NCBI GenBank assembly: GCA_900545335.1 | Contig: UQYP01000005.1 | Span: forward strand, 62,001-126,000 | DNA from: an uncultured Sutterella sp. | GTDB taxonomy: Bacteria > Pseudomonadota > Gammaproteobacteria > Burkholderiales > Burkholderiaceae_F | Direction of reading: 5' to 3' | Length of the DNA stretch: 64,000 nucleotides | In this document: positions 52,762 through 61,407 of the stretch, piece by piece | How positions within the stretch are numbered: the first letter of the stretch is position 1 | Layout of the letters: every line of letters begins with the position of its first letter | Translations under genes and position numbers: made by a program | The notes under the pieces: generated by a model | Databases searched by the model: none | Told to the model about the DNA's origin: nothing | The model's input: only the letters and a program-made list of their open reading frames with translations

Positions 52762-53745
52762 TTACTTCAACAGTTTTGCTGTCACAGGCATCCCTAAGCG
52801 CAGCAGCCCTTCAGGATCTTCAAGCGTAAGCCGCACCTCATAGACAAGATTGGTGCGAATGGCTTCCGTTTGTACAGTCTTCGGAGTAAATTCTGCGACC
52901 GCAGAAATAAAGCCCACCGTGGCATTGAAGGTTTTGTCCGGGAAACTGTCCACACTGACAGCCACCTTTTGCCCCATCGCAATGAGTCCCAAATTGGGTT
53001 CATCAATATAGACTCGTGCCCACAACGGATTCATGAGCGCCACTTCGTAAATGGGAGTACTCGCGCCGACCATATCACCCGGCTCTTTTAAGCGTGAGCG
53101 GATCACACCGTCGGCCGGTGCATAAACCGTACAGTTATCCAAAGCCCTTTGGGCATCGGCAAGCTGCGTCTGAGTTTGCTTAAGTGTTGCACGGGCCACT
53201 TCAATTTCTTCTGCGCGGGTGCCCGCTAAAAGCATATCGAGCGTACGTTTTGCTTCATCGCGAAGCGCACGGTCTGCACTTGCTCGATAGCAGGCCTCAT
53301 CACGCACCAAAGCGCTCGAAGCTTTCCCCATATCCCGATAGCGTTTGCAGGTTCGCTCAGAAAGCACGAGGTTTGCCTCTGCGGCTTTAAGTTTTGCCCG
53401 CGCCACATCAATTTCTTCAACCCGCGAGCCTGCGAGCAGCAGATCCAATTGAGCTTGAGCGACACCCACTTGAGAAGCGGCCTGATCTCTTGCGATTCGA
53501 TATCGTGTGTCATCGAGTTTAGCGAGAACCTCACCCGTTTTCACCTTCCCGCCCTCTTCATAAAGAACGGCGGCAAGGCGTCCCGATTCTTCAAATGCGA
53601 GATCCACGGTACGCATATCGATACTGCCGTAGAGCTTAAGATCAGACTGATCGGCTGCAAAGTGGCTGAAAGCCCAACCGCCGGCAGCAAACCCTATGAC
53701 AATCAAAGCTGCGGCCGCTATTTTTTTCTTCACTGAAACACTCAT
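52762..53745 (-). CDS. HlyD-family membrane-fusion protein, YbhG-like
   Basis: The 327-aa protein has an N-terminal membrane anchor (IAAAALIVIGFAAGGWAF), a lipoyl half-domain (EESGRLAAVLYEEGGKVKTG), and a long coiled-coil hairpin with repeated LLAGSRVEEIDVARAKL-type heptads. A second lipoyl half (YAPADGVIRSRLKEPGDMV) and a beta-barrel domain follow. It links the inner-membrane exporter to the periplasm or outer membrane. It is the first gene of the exporter operon. Confidence 0.9.
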   Translation of the reverse strand: MSVSVKKKIAAAALIVIGFAAGGWAFSHFAADQSDLKLYGSIDMRTVDLAFEESGRLAAVLYEEGGKVKTGEVLAKLDDTRYRIARDQAASQVGVAQAQLDLLLAGSRVEEIDVARAKLKAAEANLVLSERTCKRYRDMGKASSALVRDEACYRASADRALRDEAKRTLDMLLAGTRAEEIEVARATLKQTQTQLADAQRALDNCTVYAPADGVIRSRLKEPGDMVGASTPIYEVALMNPLWARVYIDEPNLGLIAMGQKVAVSVDSFPDKTFNATVGFISAVAEFTPKTVQTEAIRTNLVYEVRLTLEDPEGLLRLGMPVTAKLLK

Positions 53746-53756
53746 AGATCGAAGCT

Positions 53757-53789
53757 TTAATTTAAATTTAAATTACAATTTAAATTATA
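53757..53789 (-). promoter_or_regulatory. Promoter/operator of the export operon
   Basis: AATTTAAATT is present at 53777-53786 and two overlapping copies fill 53759-53774, forming a large AT palindrome. TATAAT on the minus strand lies at 53789-53784. A TetR dimer site here would cover the -10 region. The matching -35 would fall in the T-run of the pnp terminator. Confidence 0.5.
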
Positions 53790-53804
53790 AGCTCGCCTTG
53801 CAGA

Positions 53805-53846
53805 TAAAAAAACTCCCGCCGATCCAATACAGGATAAACGGGAGTC
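53805..53846 (-). terminator. Terminator of pnp
   Basis: On the minus strand ACTCCCG pairs with CGGGAGT around a 20-nt loop, followed by a run of seven T. Confidence 0.85.
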
Positions 53847-53871
53847 TTAAGTCAAGAAAAGCTAATCAAGC

Positions 53872-56043
53872 TTATTGAGCGTCTTGAGCCGGTTCTTGCG
53901 CGGCAGCAGCTTCAGCAGGCTTTTCTTCCTTCTTTTCGTCTTCAAGCAATGCCTTCATCGACAAGCGCACACGACCCTTTTCGTCGGCTTCAATGACCTT
54001 CACGCGCACCACTTGACCTTCCTTCAGGTAGTCGGAAACAGCGTTGACGCGTTGGTTGGCGATTTGGCTGATATGCAGCAAACCGTCTTTACCCGGAAGC
54101 AGCTGAACGATGGCTCCGAAGTCCAACAGGCGCGTTACCGTACCTTCGTAAATCTGGCCTTTTTCAATTTCAGCCGTGATTTCAAGGATCTTCTTTTGAG
54201 CAGCGAGACCGGCTTCGGGATCCACCGAGGCGATCGTCACGCTGCCGTCATCATCGATATTGATCGTAGCACCGGTTTCTTCGGTGATGCCGCGGATCAC
54301 AGCACCGCCCTTACCGATCACGTCACGGATTTTTTCCGGATTGATCTTCATCGTGATCATGCGCGGAGCAAAGCGGGACAATTCCTTGGCGCCGCCCGCA
54401 GCCTGCGTGCGCATTTCGTTCAAAATGTGCTGACGGCCTTCATGGGCTTGAGCCAATGCGACCTGCATGATTTCTTTGTTGATGCCTTCAATCTTGATAT
54501 CCATCTGCAAGGCAGTCACGCCGTTTTCGGTACCGGCCACCTTGAAGTCCATATCACCCAAGTGGTCTTCATCACCCAAGATGTCGGTAAGAACGGCAAA
54601 CTTGTTGCCTTCCTTGATAAGACCCATGGCAACGCCTGCCACGTAGTCCTTTAAAGGGACACCGGCGTCCATCAAAGACAGGCAGCCGCCGCAAACGCTT
54701 GCCATAGAGGAAGAACCGTTTGATTCACAGATTTCAGAAACCACGCGAATCGTGTATTGGAAATCTTCTTCAGAGGGAAGCACAGCGGTCAAAGCGCGCT
54801 TAGCCAAACGGCCGTGACCGATTTCGCGGCGCTTGGGGCTGCCCACACGGCCGGTTTCGCCGGTGGCAAACGGAGGCATGTTGTAGTGAAGCATGAAGCG
54901 TTCGTGCGTTTCACCGAGCAGACCGTCAACAATCTGTTCATCTTGCTTCGTGCCGAGCGTCGTGATCACCAAAGCTTGGGTTTCACCGCGGGTAAACAAA
55001 GCAGAGCCGTGCGTGCGGGGCAAAACACCCTGGCGAATTTCGATCGGGCGCACAGTCTTCGTGTCACGACCGTCGATACGGGGTTCGCCGTTCAAAATCT
55101 TGGAGCGGACAAGCTTGGCTTCCATTTCAAAGAGAATGCCGGCCACTTCATTGGGATCAACAGCGTTGTCGCCGCTGAAACGTTCGTCTTTAGCCAACTC
55201 TTCATCAACCATCGCATAGACTTCACGCAACTTATCATTGCGGGCTTGCTTGCTGCGAATGGAATAAGCTTCTTTCAAACCGGCATCGGCCAATTCAGCA
55301 ATACGGGCAATCAAAGCCTCGTTCTTCGGAGCAGGCTGCCAGTCCCAAGCGGGCTTACCGGCTTCTTCAACCAATTCGTTAATGGCATTGATAGCCACTT
55401 GCTGCTGTTCGTGACCGAACATCACGGCATTGAGCATCACGTCTTCGGGCAGGCAATCGGCTTCGGATTCCACCATGAGCACTGCGCGTTCCGTACCGCT
55501 CACAACCAAGTCCAGGCGGCTGTCTTTCATTTGAGACAGCTTCGGGTTGCAGACGAATTCGCCGTTAATGTAACCCACACGGCAGGCACCGATCGGGCCG
55601 TTGAAAGGAATGCCAGAAATCGACAAAGCAGCCGATGCACCCAACATGGACGGAATGTCCGGATCCACTTCAGGATCCACGGATAACACGTGAATAATCA
55701 CCTGAACTTCGTTAAAGAAGCCATCGGGGAAAAGCGGGCGGATCGGACGGTCGATCAAACGGCTCGTCAACGTTTCTTTTTCGCTCGGACGGCCTTCACG
55801 CTTGAAAAAGCCCCCGGGGATCTTACCGGCTGCATAGGTCTTTTCAATGTAGTCAACAGTCAGAGGGAAAAAGTCCTGACCGGGCTTAGTTTCTTTCTTG
55901 GCGACAACCGTGGCGAGCACCACCGTATCGTCCATTTGGCAAATCACAGCACCGGAAGCCTGACGGGCAATTTCACCGGTGGTGAAAGTCACATCATGGT
56001 CGCCGAAGCGGAAAGACTTGCTCACTTTATTAAACATCGTCAT
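53872..56043 (-). CDS. pnp: Polynucleotide phosphorylase
   Basis: PNPase degrades RNA 3' to 5' using phosphate and is a core part of the degradosome. The 723-aa protein has two RNase PH domains (the second with GRVGSPKRREIGHGRLAKRAL), a KH domain (IRDVIGKGGAVIRGITEETGA) and an S1 domain (IYEGTVTRLLDFGAIV). It ends in a Glu/Ala-rich tail. GGAAG lies before ATG 56043. It follows rpsO as in E. coli, and the gap can form a long stem (see 56064-56171). Confidence 0.97.
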   Translation of the reverse strand: MTMFNKVSKSFRFGDHDVTFTTGEIARQASGAVICQMDDTVVLATVVAKKETKPGQDFFPLTVDYIEKTYAAGKIPGGFFKREGRPSEKETLTSRLIDRPIRPLFPDGFFNEVQVIIHVLSVDPEVDPDIPSMLGASAALSISGIPFNGPIGACRVGYINGEFVCNPKLSQMKDSRLDLVVSGTERAVLMVESEADCLPEDVMLNAVMFGHEQQQVAINAINELVEEAGKPAWDWQPAPKNEALIARIAELADAGLKEAYSIRSKQARNDKLREVYAMVDEELAKDERFSGDNAVDPNEVAGILFEMEAKLVRSKILNGEPRIDGRDTKTVRPIEIRQGVLPRTHGSALFTRGETQALVITTLGTKQDEQIVDGLLGETHERFMLHYNMPPFATGETGRVGSPKRREIGHGRLAKRALTAVLPSEEDFQYTIRVVSEICESNGSSSMASVCGGCLSLMDAGVPLKDYVAGVAMGLIKEGNKFAVLTDILGDEDHLGDMDFKVAGTENGVTALQMDIKIEGINKEIMQVALAQAHEGRQHILNEMRTQAAGGAKELSRFAPRMITMKINPEKIRDVIGKGGAVIRGITEETGATINIDDDGSVTIASVDPEAGLAAQKKILEITAEIEKGQIYEGTVTRLLDFGAIVQLLPGKDGLLHISQIANQRVNAVSDYLKEGQVVRVKVIEADEKGRVRLSMKALLEDEKKEEKPAEAAAAQEPAQDAQ

Positions 56044-56063
56044 TTCGTTTCTTCCTTAAAAAA

Positions 56064-56171
56064 CGGGAAAAAGACGTGTTTCCGATACGCTGCGGTGTGA
56101 AAGTTCTCTGCAAACCCAAAAACACTCACATCGCAACGCACAAACCGAAAACTAAAAACCCGTCTTTTCCC
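56064..56171 (-). promoter_or_regulatory. Possible RNase III-type stem in the pnp leader
   Basis: CGGGAAAAAGACG (56064-56076) can pair with CGTCTTTTCCC (56161-56171), bringing together the two ends of the rpsO-pnp gap. In E. coli, RNase III cuts such a leader stem and PNPase then represses its own mRNA. The same logic is likely here but is not shown. Confidence 0.5.
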
Positions 56172-56190
56172 AAAATCAATCAAACTTACC

Positions 56191-56218
56191 AAAAGCGACC
56201 TGTCTGTGCAGGTCGCTT
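56191..56218 (-). terminator. Terminator between rpsO and pnp
   Basis: AGCGACCTG (56194-56202) pairs with CAGGTCGCT (56209-56217), with TTTT following on the minus strand. It probably lets some transcription read on into pnp. Confidence 0.8.
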
Positions 56219-56236
56219 CTGAAAAGCCTGTGTGAA

Positions 56237-56506
56237 TTACTTACGCAAATTCAATTCGTTGATCAACTTGCGGTAAGCGTCCAAATCGGTGCGCTTCAAG
56301 TAGTCCAAGAGCTTACGGCGGCGGGACACCATCTTCAGCAAACCGCGGCGGGAGTGGTGATCCTTAGCGTGTTCTTTGAAGTGCGGGGTCAATTCGTTAA
56401 TACGGGCCGTCAACAAAGCCACTTGAACTTCGGGAGAACCCGTGTCGCCTTCCTTGCGTTGGAACTTGGCAACGATTTCAGACTTTTTGATATCTTGAAC
56501 AGACAT
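56237..56506 (-). CDS. rpsO: Small ribosomal subunit protein uS15
   Basis: S15 binds the central domain of 16S rRNA early in 30S assembly. The 89-aa length is exact for the family, with the helix TGSPEVQVALLTARINELTPHF and the highly conserved DHHSRRGLLKMVSRRRKLLDYL. It is upstream of pnp on the minus strand. Confidence 0.98.
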   Translation of the reverse strand: MSVQDIKKSEIVAKFQRKEGDTGSPEVQVALLTARINELTPHFKEHAKDHHSRRGLLKMVSRRRKLLDYLKRTDLDAYRKLINELNLRK

Positions 56507-56629
56507 TTTCTAACCTTTAAAAAAATTAAACAAGCGAACGTGGAAGTTAGGCCACGTCGTGGAAAGACCGAAATTGTACCCGAAAAATAAAACTTTTTCG
56601 AGTGCTATCTCACGAAATTTTCAGGCTTT

Positions 56630-57199
56630 TTAGCACTTCATCAAATGTTTGCGGTAGTGCTTGAGCTCATCAATACTTTCGAGAATATCGGAAAGTGCCT
56701 CGTGCTTGGTGCTTTTCTTAAAACTGTTGGGAACAGCAGGGGCCCAACGCTTGGCTAACTCTTTAAAAGTGGAGACATCAATATTTCTGTAATGGAAGTA
56801 ATTTTCAAGCCTCGGCATCCATCGCGCCATAAAGCGTCTGTCCTGTCCGATGGAGTTGCCGCACATGGGACTTTTACCCTGCGGCACAAAGCGGGCAAAT
56901 TCAGCCAATAAAATATCACTTGCCTTTTCTTCATCAATATCAGAAGCCAAAACACGGTCAATGAGACCGGATCGGCCGTGCGTTTCAGTATTCCACGCAT
57001 CCATTGAGCCCATGATGCGCTCGGATTGATGAATGGCAAGGACCGGGCACTCGTGGATTACATTAAGCTGCGCATCCGTGATGACCGCCGCTACTTCAAT
57101 GACCCGGTTAACTTCGGGCTGCAGGCCCGTCATCTCCATATCCACCCAAATCAAATTGTCCGCACTAAAGCGAGGATCTTTTTGCAGTTCAGTCGCCAT
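56630..57199 (-). CDS. orn: Oligoribonuclease
   Basis: Orn degrades di- to pentanucleotides to mononucleotides, finishing RNA decay and cyclic-di-GMP breakdown. The protein is 189 aa from ATG 57199 (MATELQKD); an ATG 63 nt upstream adds a non-conserved segment. The DEDDh exonuclease residues are in WVDMEMTGL, the later GNSIGQDRRF and the C-terminal YRNIDVSTFKEL and HEALSDI segments. It is divergent from the next gene. Confidence 0.95.
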   Translation of the reverse strand: MATELQKDPRFSADNLIWVDMEMTGLQPEVNRVIEVAAVITDAQLNVIHECPVLAIHQSERIMGSMDAWNTETHGRSGLIDRVLASDIDEEKASDILLAEFARFVPQGKSPMCGNSIGQDRRFMARWMPRLENYFHYRNIDVSTFKELAKRWAPAVPNSFKKSTKHEALSDILESIDELKHYRKHLMKC

Positions 57200-57260
57200 T
57201 TTATGACCTAATTCCTTTAAAATGAACCGTTTGGAAACGATATTGTCGCATACTTTGCCC

Positions 57261-59450
57261 ATGACTTTTACTTTTGCTCAAGTCTTCTTGGCCGCGTTGT
57301 GCTTTTATTTTTTAGTACACAGCTTTACCTGTTTGGCCGAGATCATACACCTCAAGCGTACGATCGATGAGGTGCCTGAGCCTTTGCGCAAAAAGATCAC
57401 TTTGGCCCAGCATGTCAAAGCGGCCCATTACGATATTGCCCGCACAAAACTCAACTGGCTGGAAGTCACTGTCACCACTGCCTTGATCGTGTATCTGACA
57501 GCGGGCAATGGCATCAATACGATTTCCGACTGGTTAATGAACACTGTCGGTGACCAGTTTGCCTTTCACTGGATGCTGCCGGCAAGCGTAGGACTGATCT
57601 TCGTTTTAATTGATCTGCCGTTTTGCTGGTACAAAGAGTTTCGTCTTCGTGAAGCTTTCGGCTACACAAAAGAAATTCCGACGAGCTGGTTCAAAAACTA
57701 TTTTCTCAACACTCTGCTCGGCTGGCTCACCGTCTTGCCGATTCTTTGGATCGGTCTTTTTCTCTGGCAAAGCAGCGGCCAACTCTGGTGGATTTTAGGC
57801 TGGATCATTTTTGCGGTCTATCTCGTTTTTGCGCTTAATCTCGCCCGCCGTCTGCTCTATCTCTTTAAGCCCGCCCGAGCAACACTGGCAGATAATCCCC
57901 GATTAAAAGCAGTGGTGGATGCATTGGGTCAAAAGGCCGGTTTGAGCGTGGGTGAAATCCGTATTACCCGTCCCGGCGACAGGGAGGAGCTACCGCCCGC
58001 CTTTGCATTCGGGCACCGTCAAAACGTGAAGCTTTTCTTCAGGCATGACATCTATGAGCGGATGTCATTGGATGATTTGCAGGCAATCGCCGCCCATGCT
58101 TTAGCAAGAAATTTGAGCCACATGTATTTTCAGGCCTGGTTTATGTGCGCTGCAGCCGGCTTTTTGGTTTTCGCCTTTTTAGCCTGGTTTGCGCCTCAGT
58201 CCTGGTTTTTGGATGAAATCGGTTTCAGAGTCTACGGTCCCGGCCCCTATTACGGCTCGGTCTTAACTTTTGCAATCGTTGCGCTGCCCGTACTGCTTTT
58301 TCCGTTCAGACTGCCGATGGATGCGTTTTTTCGCCACTTGATTTTTTCGTCTGACACGTTTGCAATGCGCTTTACGGGATTAAAGACCACGGTTAATTCT
58401 CTGATTGCGCTTTTCCCGACGCCTATGCGTCACTCAAGCGTCACGCTGGGCTTTTTTGATTTGCTCTTTTCACATGAGCCGAGCCTCATGGCACGCATCA
58501 CTCACGTTCAGAGAAAATTCATCCTGCTCAATGAAGCCAAAGAAGAAGAGACGCTTCGCAACGACTCTCTCACGGTTTTGCATCAGCTTGAAAATGTTTC
58601 TGCAGCATTGATTGATAAGCAGGAGCAAAAAGTTCTGCAGGCTCAAGCCCGTGAGAAAAAACGCCATCAATTAAACATTGAATTTGAAAAGGCATTGATC
58701 AGACGTGCTCAAAATGATCACAGTGCTGCGCCAGGCTTACCTCTGAAGCCCTATCAGGATCCTCATTACGAGGAGGCATTAGCTGATTTGCGCTCCGACA
58801 ACACCGCTCATCCCATGTACGGAAAGTCGCTGTCAGAAGGGTTCCTCACCATTTGCAAAACATTGCGCCAAAAATTTAAAAGTAAAAGCAAGGCTGAGGC
58901 TCAATCGGATTTGACTAACCCCGCTTTAGCTTCCGAGCCTCAATCAGAATCCAAAGAAGCTACTTTGCCGCAAGCTCAAATCGAGACATTGGCTGAGGCT
59001 ATAAAAGAAGAAACTTCAGTTTCTGCCAATCTGCCCTCAGCTGAAGAACTCCCTTTGCAAAAAGAAACTGTTGCAGCTGACGTTTGTGAAGAAGTTGCGG
59101 CTTTGTCTGATCGCGATCAGCAACCACAAGACCCGGTCTTTGATGTAATTGACATTAAAGAAAATAACCCTGTCAGTGAAGACAGCCGTTCGTCGTCTCA
59201 GGATGAGGTAAACCAAACAGTCTCTGCAGAGCCCTCTACAGAAGTTGCCGAAATTGAACCAACAAAAGCTCAAGCTGCACTGCCTGAGAACGAAACGTCT
59301 GAAACTCTGAAGTCTGAGCCCGCTGATGAGACATTATTGAAATCTGCCGCTCAACGTTTCGGGAAAGCCTCTCGCCGCATGAGAGCTCTTAAAACTATGG
59401 CTCACCGCCAACGTGAACTTTATGCGAAAACCCATCACGACGCCCAATAA
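57261..59450 (+). CDS. Ste24/M48-like membrane protein with lost zinc site
   Basis: The protein is about 729 aa (742 if ATG 57222 is used; neither start has a clear ribosome site, and family members begin near MTFTFAQVF). Residues up to about 400 follow the CAAX-protease-like M48 plan, with several membrane helices and the N-terminal ITLAQHVKAAHYDIARTK block. But the HExxH motif is HALAR at 58095-58109, so the catalytic Glu and second His are gone. The usual downstream Glu is also missing (SSDTFAMRF). The last 250 residues are a coiled, then Glu/Ser/Ala-rich tail ending in basic helices. A scaffold role is likelier than proteolysis. Confidence 0.75.
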   Translation: MTFTFAQVFLAALCFYFLVHSFTCLAEIIHLKRTIDEVPEPLRKKITLAQHVKAAHYDIARTKLNWLEVTVTTALIVYLTAGNGINTISDWLMNTVGDQFAFHWMLPASVGLIFVLIDLPFCWYKEFRLREAFGYTKEIPTSWFKNYFLNTLLGWLTVLPILWIGLFLWQSSGQLWWILGWIIFAVYLVFALNLARRLLYLFKPARATLADNPRLKAVVDALGQKAGLSVGEIRITRPGDREELPPAFAFGHRQNVKLFFRHDIYERMSLDDLQAIAAHALARNLSHMYFQAWFMCAAAGFLVFAFLAWFAPQSWFLDEIGFRVYGPGPYYGSVLTFAIVALPVLLFPFRLPMDAFFRHLIFSSDTFAMRFTGLKTTVNSLIALFPTPMRHSSVTLGFFDLLFSHEPSLMARITHVQRKFILLNEAKEEETLRNDSLTVLHQLENVSAALIDKQEQKVLQAQAREKKRHQLNIEFEKALIRRAQNDHSAAPGLPLKPYQDPHYEEALADLRSDNTAHPMYGKSLSEGFLTICKTLRQKFKSKSKAEAQSDLTNPALASEPQSESKEATLPQAQIETLAEAIKEETSVSANLPSAEELPLQKETVAADVCEEVAALSDRDQQPQDPVFDVIDIKENNPVSEDSRSSSQDEVNQTVSAEPSTEVAEIEPTKAQAALPENETSETLKSEPADETLLKSAAQRFGKASRRMRALKTMAHRQRELYAKTHHDAQ

Positions 59451-60360
59451 AACCCCGGGAAACGGAAGCTTTCACGCTCAGGTCGTTTCAGGCCACGGGC
59501 GGCACCATTTTGTGCGAGACGATGCGGGCAAACTCTATGAGGCTCACAGAAGAGGCAAAAAAGGCGATGTGGTGGTGGGCGATGAGGTTATCTGCTCGGC
59601 AGCCGTGGATAATACCGTTGCGATTGAATCGATTAAAGAACGCACAAGTCTTTTATTTCGTCAGGATGAGTGGCGGACAAAGACGCTCGCGGCCAATATC
59701 GATACTTTAGTGATCGTTTTTGCTTCCCGCCCCCGATTTAATCCCTGGTTTGTTTGGAAGGCGCTTTTAGCGGCTCATACTGCGCGTGTTCACCCCTGCA
59801 TTATTCGAAATAAAACTGATTTGTCAGAGGGCTCTCAGGAAGCCGAAGACTTTTTATCGTCTTTAAAAGCACTGGGCTATGAGACCCATGCGATCAGCGC
59901 AGAAAAAGCCTCTGATGCAACTATCGAAGAATTAGACAGTATTTTTAATGCAAGGCGCTCGCTTCTTGTGGGTCAGTCCGGCATGGGCAAGTCCACCATC
60001 CTGAACCTGCTTGTTAAAGACGCAAACGCAAAAACGCAGGAATACTCTGAAGCCCTCAATCTGGGCCGGCAAACAACCACGGTGACCACGCTTTATGATT
60101 TGGACCGTGCCGAAGGTTTTGTCATTGATTCACCGGGCTTTCAGGAGTTTGGCCTTGCACATTTAACGCTTAACGACATCATTGCCGCCATGCCCGACAT
60201 TGCCGCTCACGTCGGTCAGTGCCGCTTTGCCAACTGCAAGCACCTTAAAGAACCCTCCTGCTCTGTAAAAGAAGCGGTAGAAAAGGGTTTGATCTCGAAA
60301 AGCCGCTACGATTTTTACTGTGCCATGGCCGAGCAGCTTGAAAAGACCCCCGCCTGGTAA
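59413..60360 (+). CDS. rsgA: Small ribosomal subunit biogenesis GTPase RsgA
   Basis: RsgA checks late 30S assembly. The 315-aa protein has an OB-fold start and a circularly permuted GTPase: G4 RNKTD comes first, then G1 GQSGMGKST and G3 DSPG. A C-terminal zinc motif contains CRFANCKHLKEPSC. The gene overlaps the end of the M48-like gene by 38 bp; ATG 59422 is an alternative start. The neighbours orn, M48-like and rsgA often occur together in Burkholderiales. Confidence 0.95.
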   Translation: MNFMRKPITTPNKTPGNGSFHAQVVSGHGRHHFVRDDAGKLYEAHRRGKKGDVVVGDEVICSAAVDNTVAIESIKERTSLLFRQDEWRTKTLAANIDTLVIVFASRPRFNPWFVWKALLAAHTARVHPCIIRNKTDLSEGSQEAEDFLSSLKALGYETHAISAEKASDATIEELDSIFNARRSLLVGQSGMGKSTILNLLVKDANAKTQEYSEALNLGRQTTTVTTLYDLDRAEGFVIDSPGFQEFGLAHLTLNDIIAAMPDIAAHVGQCRFANCKHLKEPSCSVKEAVEKGLISKSRYDFYCAMAEQLEKTPAW

Positions 60361-60374
60361 ATACACAAAAAGGA

Positions 60375-60423
60375 AGAGGCACGAATCCGTGCCTCTCGAA
60401 ATTTCGGCGCCGAAGCGCCGAAA
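60375..60423 (-). terminator. Tandem hairpins between rsgA and rplS
   Basis: AGAGGCACG/CGTGCCTCT (60375-60397) and TTTCGGCGC/GCGCCGAAA (60402-60423) lie between the convergent genes. On the minus strand the first-listed hairpin is followed by TCCTTTTT, so it should end rplS transcripts. Confidence 0.75.
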
Positions 60424-60456
60424 CATAAAACTGTATTTTTTGAAAAATACCCCGAA

Positions 60457-60819
60457 TTACTTCGAGAGCTTTTCCTTAATACGAGCAGCCTTACCGGCGC
60501 GATCACGCAAGTAGTAGAGCTTGGCGCGACGGACATCACCGCGGCGCTTCACTTCGATGCTGGCGATCGTCGGAGCGTAGAGTTGGAACGTACGTTCAAC
60601 ACCTTCGCCGCTGGAGATCTTACGAACGATGAAGGAGGAGTTCAAACCGCGGTTACGGCGGGCGATCACAACACCTTCGTAAGCCTGGACGCGCTTGCGG
60701 GAACCTTCAACAACGTTCACGTTCACGACAACCGTGTCACCGGCAGCAAATTCAGGATAGGTCTTGCCGGCGCTCACGCGGGCAATTTCTTCTTGTTCCA
60801 ACGTTTGGATAAGATTCAT
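60457..60819 (-). CDS. rplS: Large ribosomal subunit protein bL19
   Basis: L19 sits at the 30S-50S interface. The 120-aa protein starts MNLIQTLEQEE at ATG 60819 behind TTGGAG, with the conserved FAAGDTVVVNV, RVQAYEGVVIARRNRG and VKRRGDVRRAKLYYLR. It normally follows trmD directly (rpsP-rimM-trmD-rplS). Here trmD ends about 1.8 kb upstream, with two plus-strand genes between, so rplS must have its own promoter. Confidence 0.97.
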   Translation of the reverse strand: MNLIQTLEQEEIARVSAGKTYPEFAAGDTVVVNVNVVEGSRKRVQAYEGVVIARRNRGLNSSFIVRKISSGEGVERTFQLYAPTIASIEVKRRGDVRRAKLYYLRDRAGKAARIKEKLSK

Positions 60820-61407
60820 TTTTTTCTCCAAAACCATCATCATGTGGTCTGCGATCGGAATACTCGTGTCCGCGCATTGTCACCACCGATAGGATGGGTT
60901 TTAATTAAACAAAATACTTTCCGATCCCATTGAACGGAAAGATCGCTATTGTATAGCAAACTCAATGATTCTGCTAAGAAAATTGCAAAAAATTTTCTCA
61001 GCAACCCCTTCCTCGAACGTCTTAGAGCCAATCAAAAAGTTCTACGGTACAAAACTTAAACCGAAAATCAACCGGTTTTGATCATAATCAAATTTTCAAT
61101 TTGTCGACCGCCTTAAGTTTTATGTCACAAAGCATTGCGCTTTTGCACTAGCCCTCTACATTAAAGCTCTTATATCAATAGGCACTATTGCGTATTCAAA
61201 CAGATGGCAATAGAGATTTCCATCTTATAAAAGCCAATGTGTTAAAAATTTTTCAATTCTTTTGTCGGCCAATCCTAGTGTTTATTCAGACTTATATTTA
61301 AAAAATTCGTCTATTTTCAATCAGTTAGAGAATTTATTGTTTGCAAAAAATATTTGTAAACTGCTTCGCACTGCTTTTAAACAATTTCCCTATGAAAGGA
61401 TTTTTAA
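60820..61407. promoter_or_regulatory. Long intergenic region with a perfect FNR box
   Basis: This 588-bp gap is AT-rich and shows no convincing ORF. TTGAT-CATA-ATCAA at 61078-61091 is a perfect match to the FNR/Anr consensus. It lies 317 bp before the binding-protein start and 259 bp before rplS, too far for a standard class II site at either start codon unless leaders are long. CTATTGC (61185-61191) and GCAATAG (61207-61213) form a perfect inverted repeat. An oxygen-regulated small RNA or a long leader is possible. Confidence 0.5.

Noticed and set aside
54757..55686. A 309-codon open frame opposite pnp, and similar long frames opposite lysS, parC and the dicarboxylate carrier
   Set aside because: They are antisense shadows of strongly conserved genes with biased codons and lack ribosome sites.
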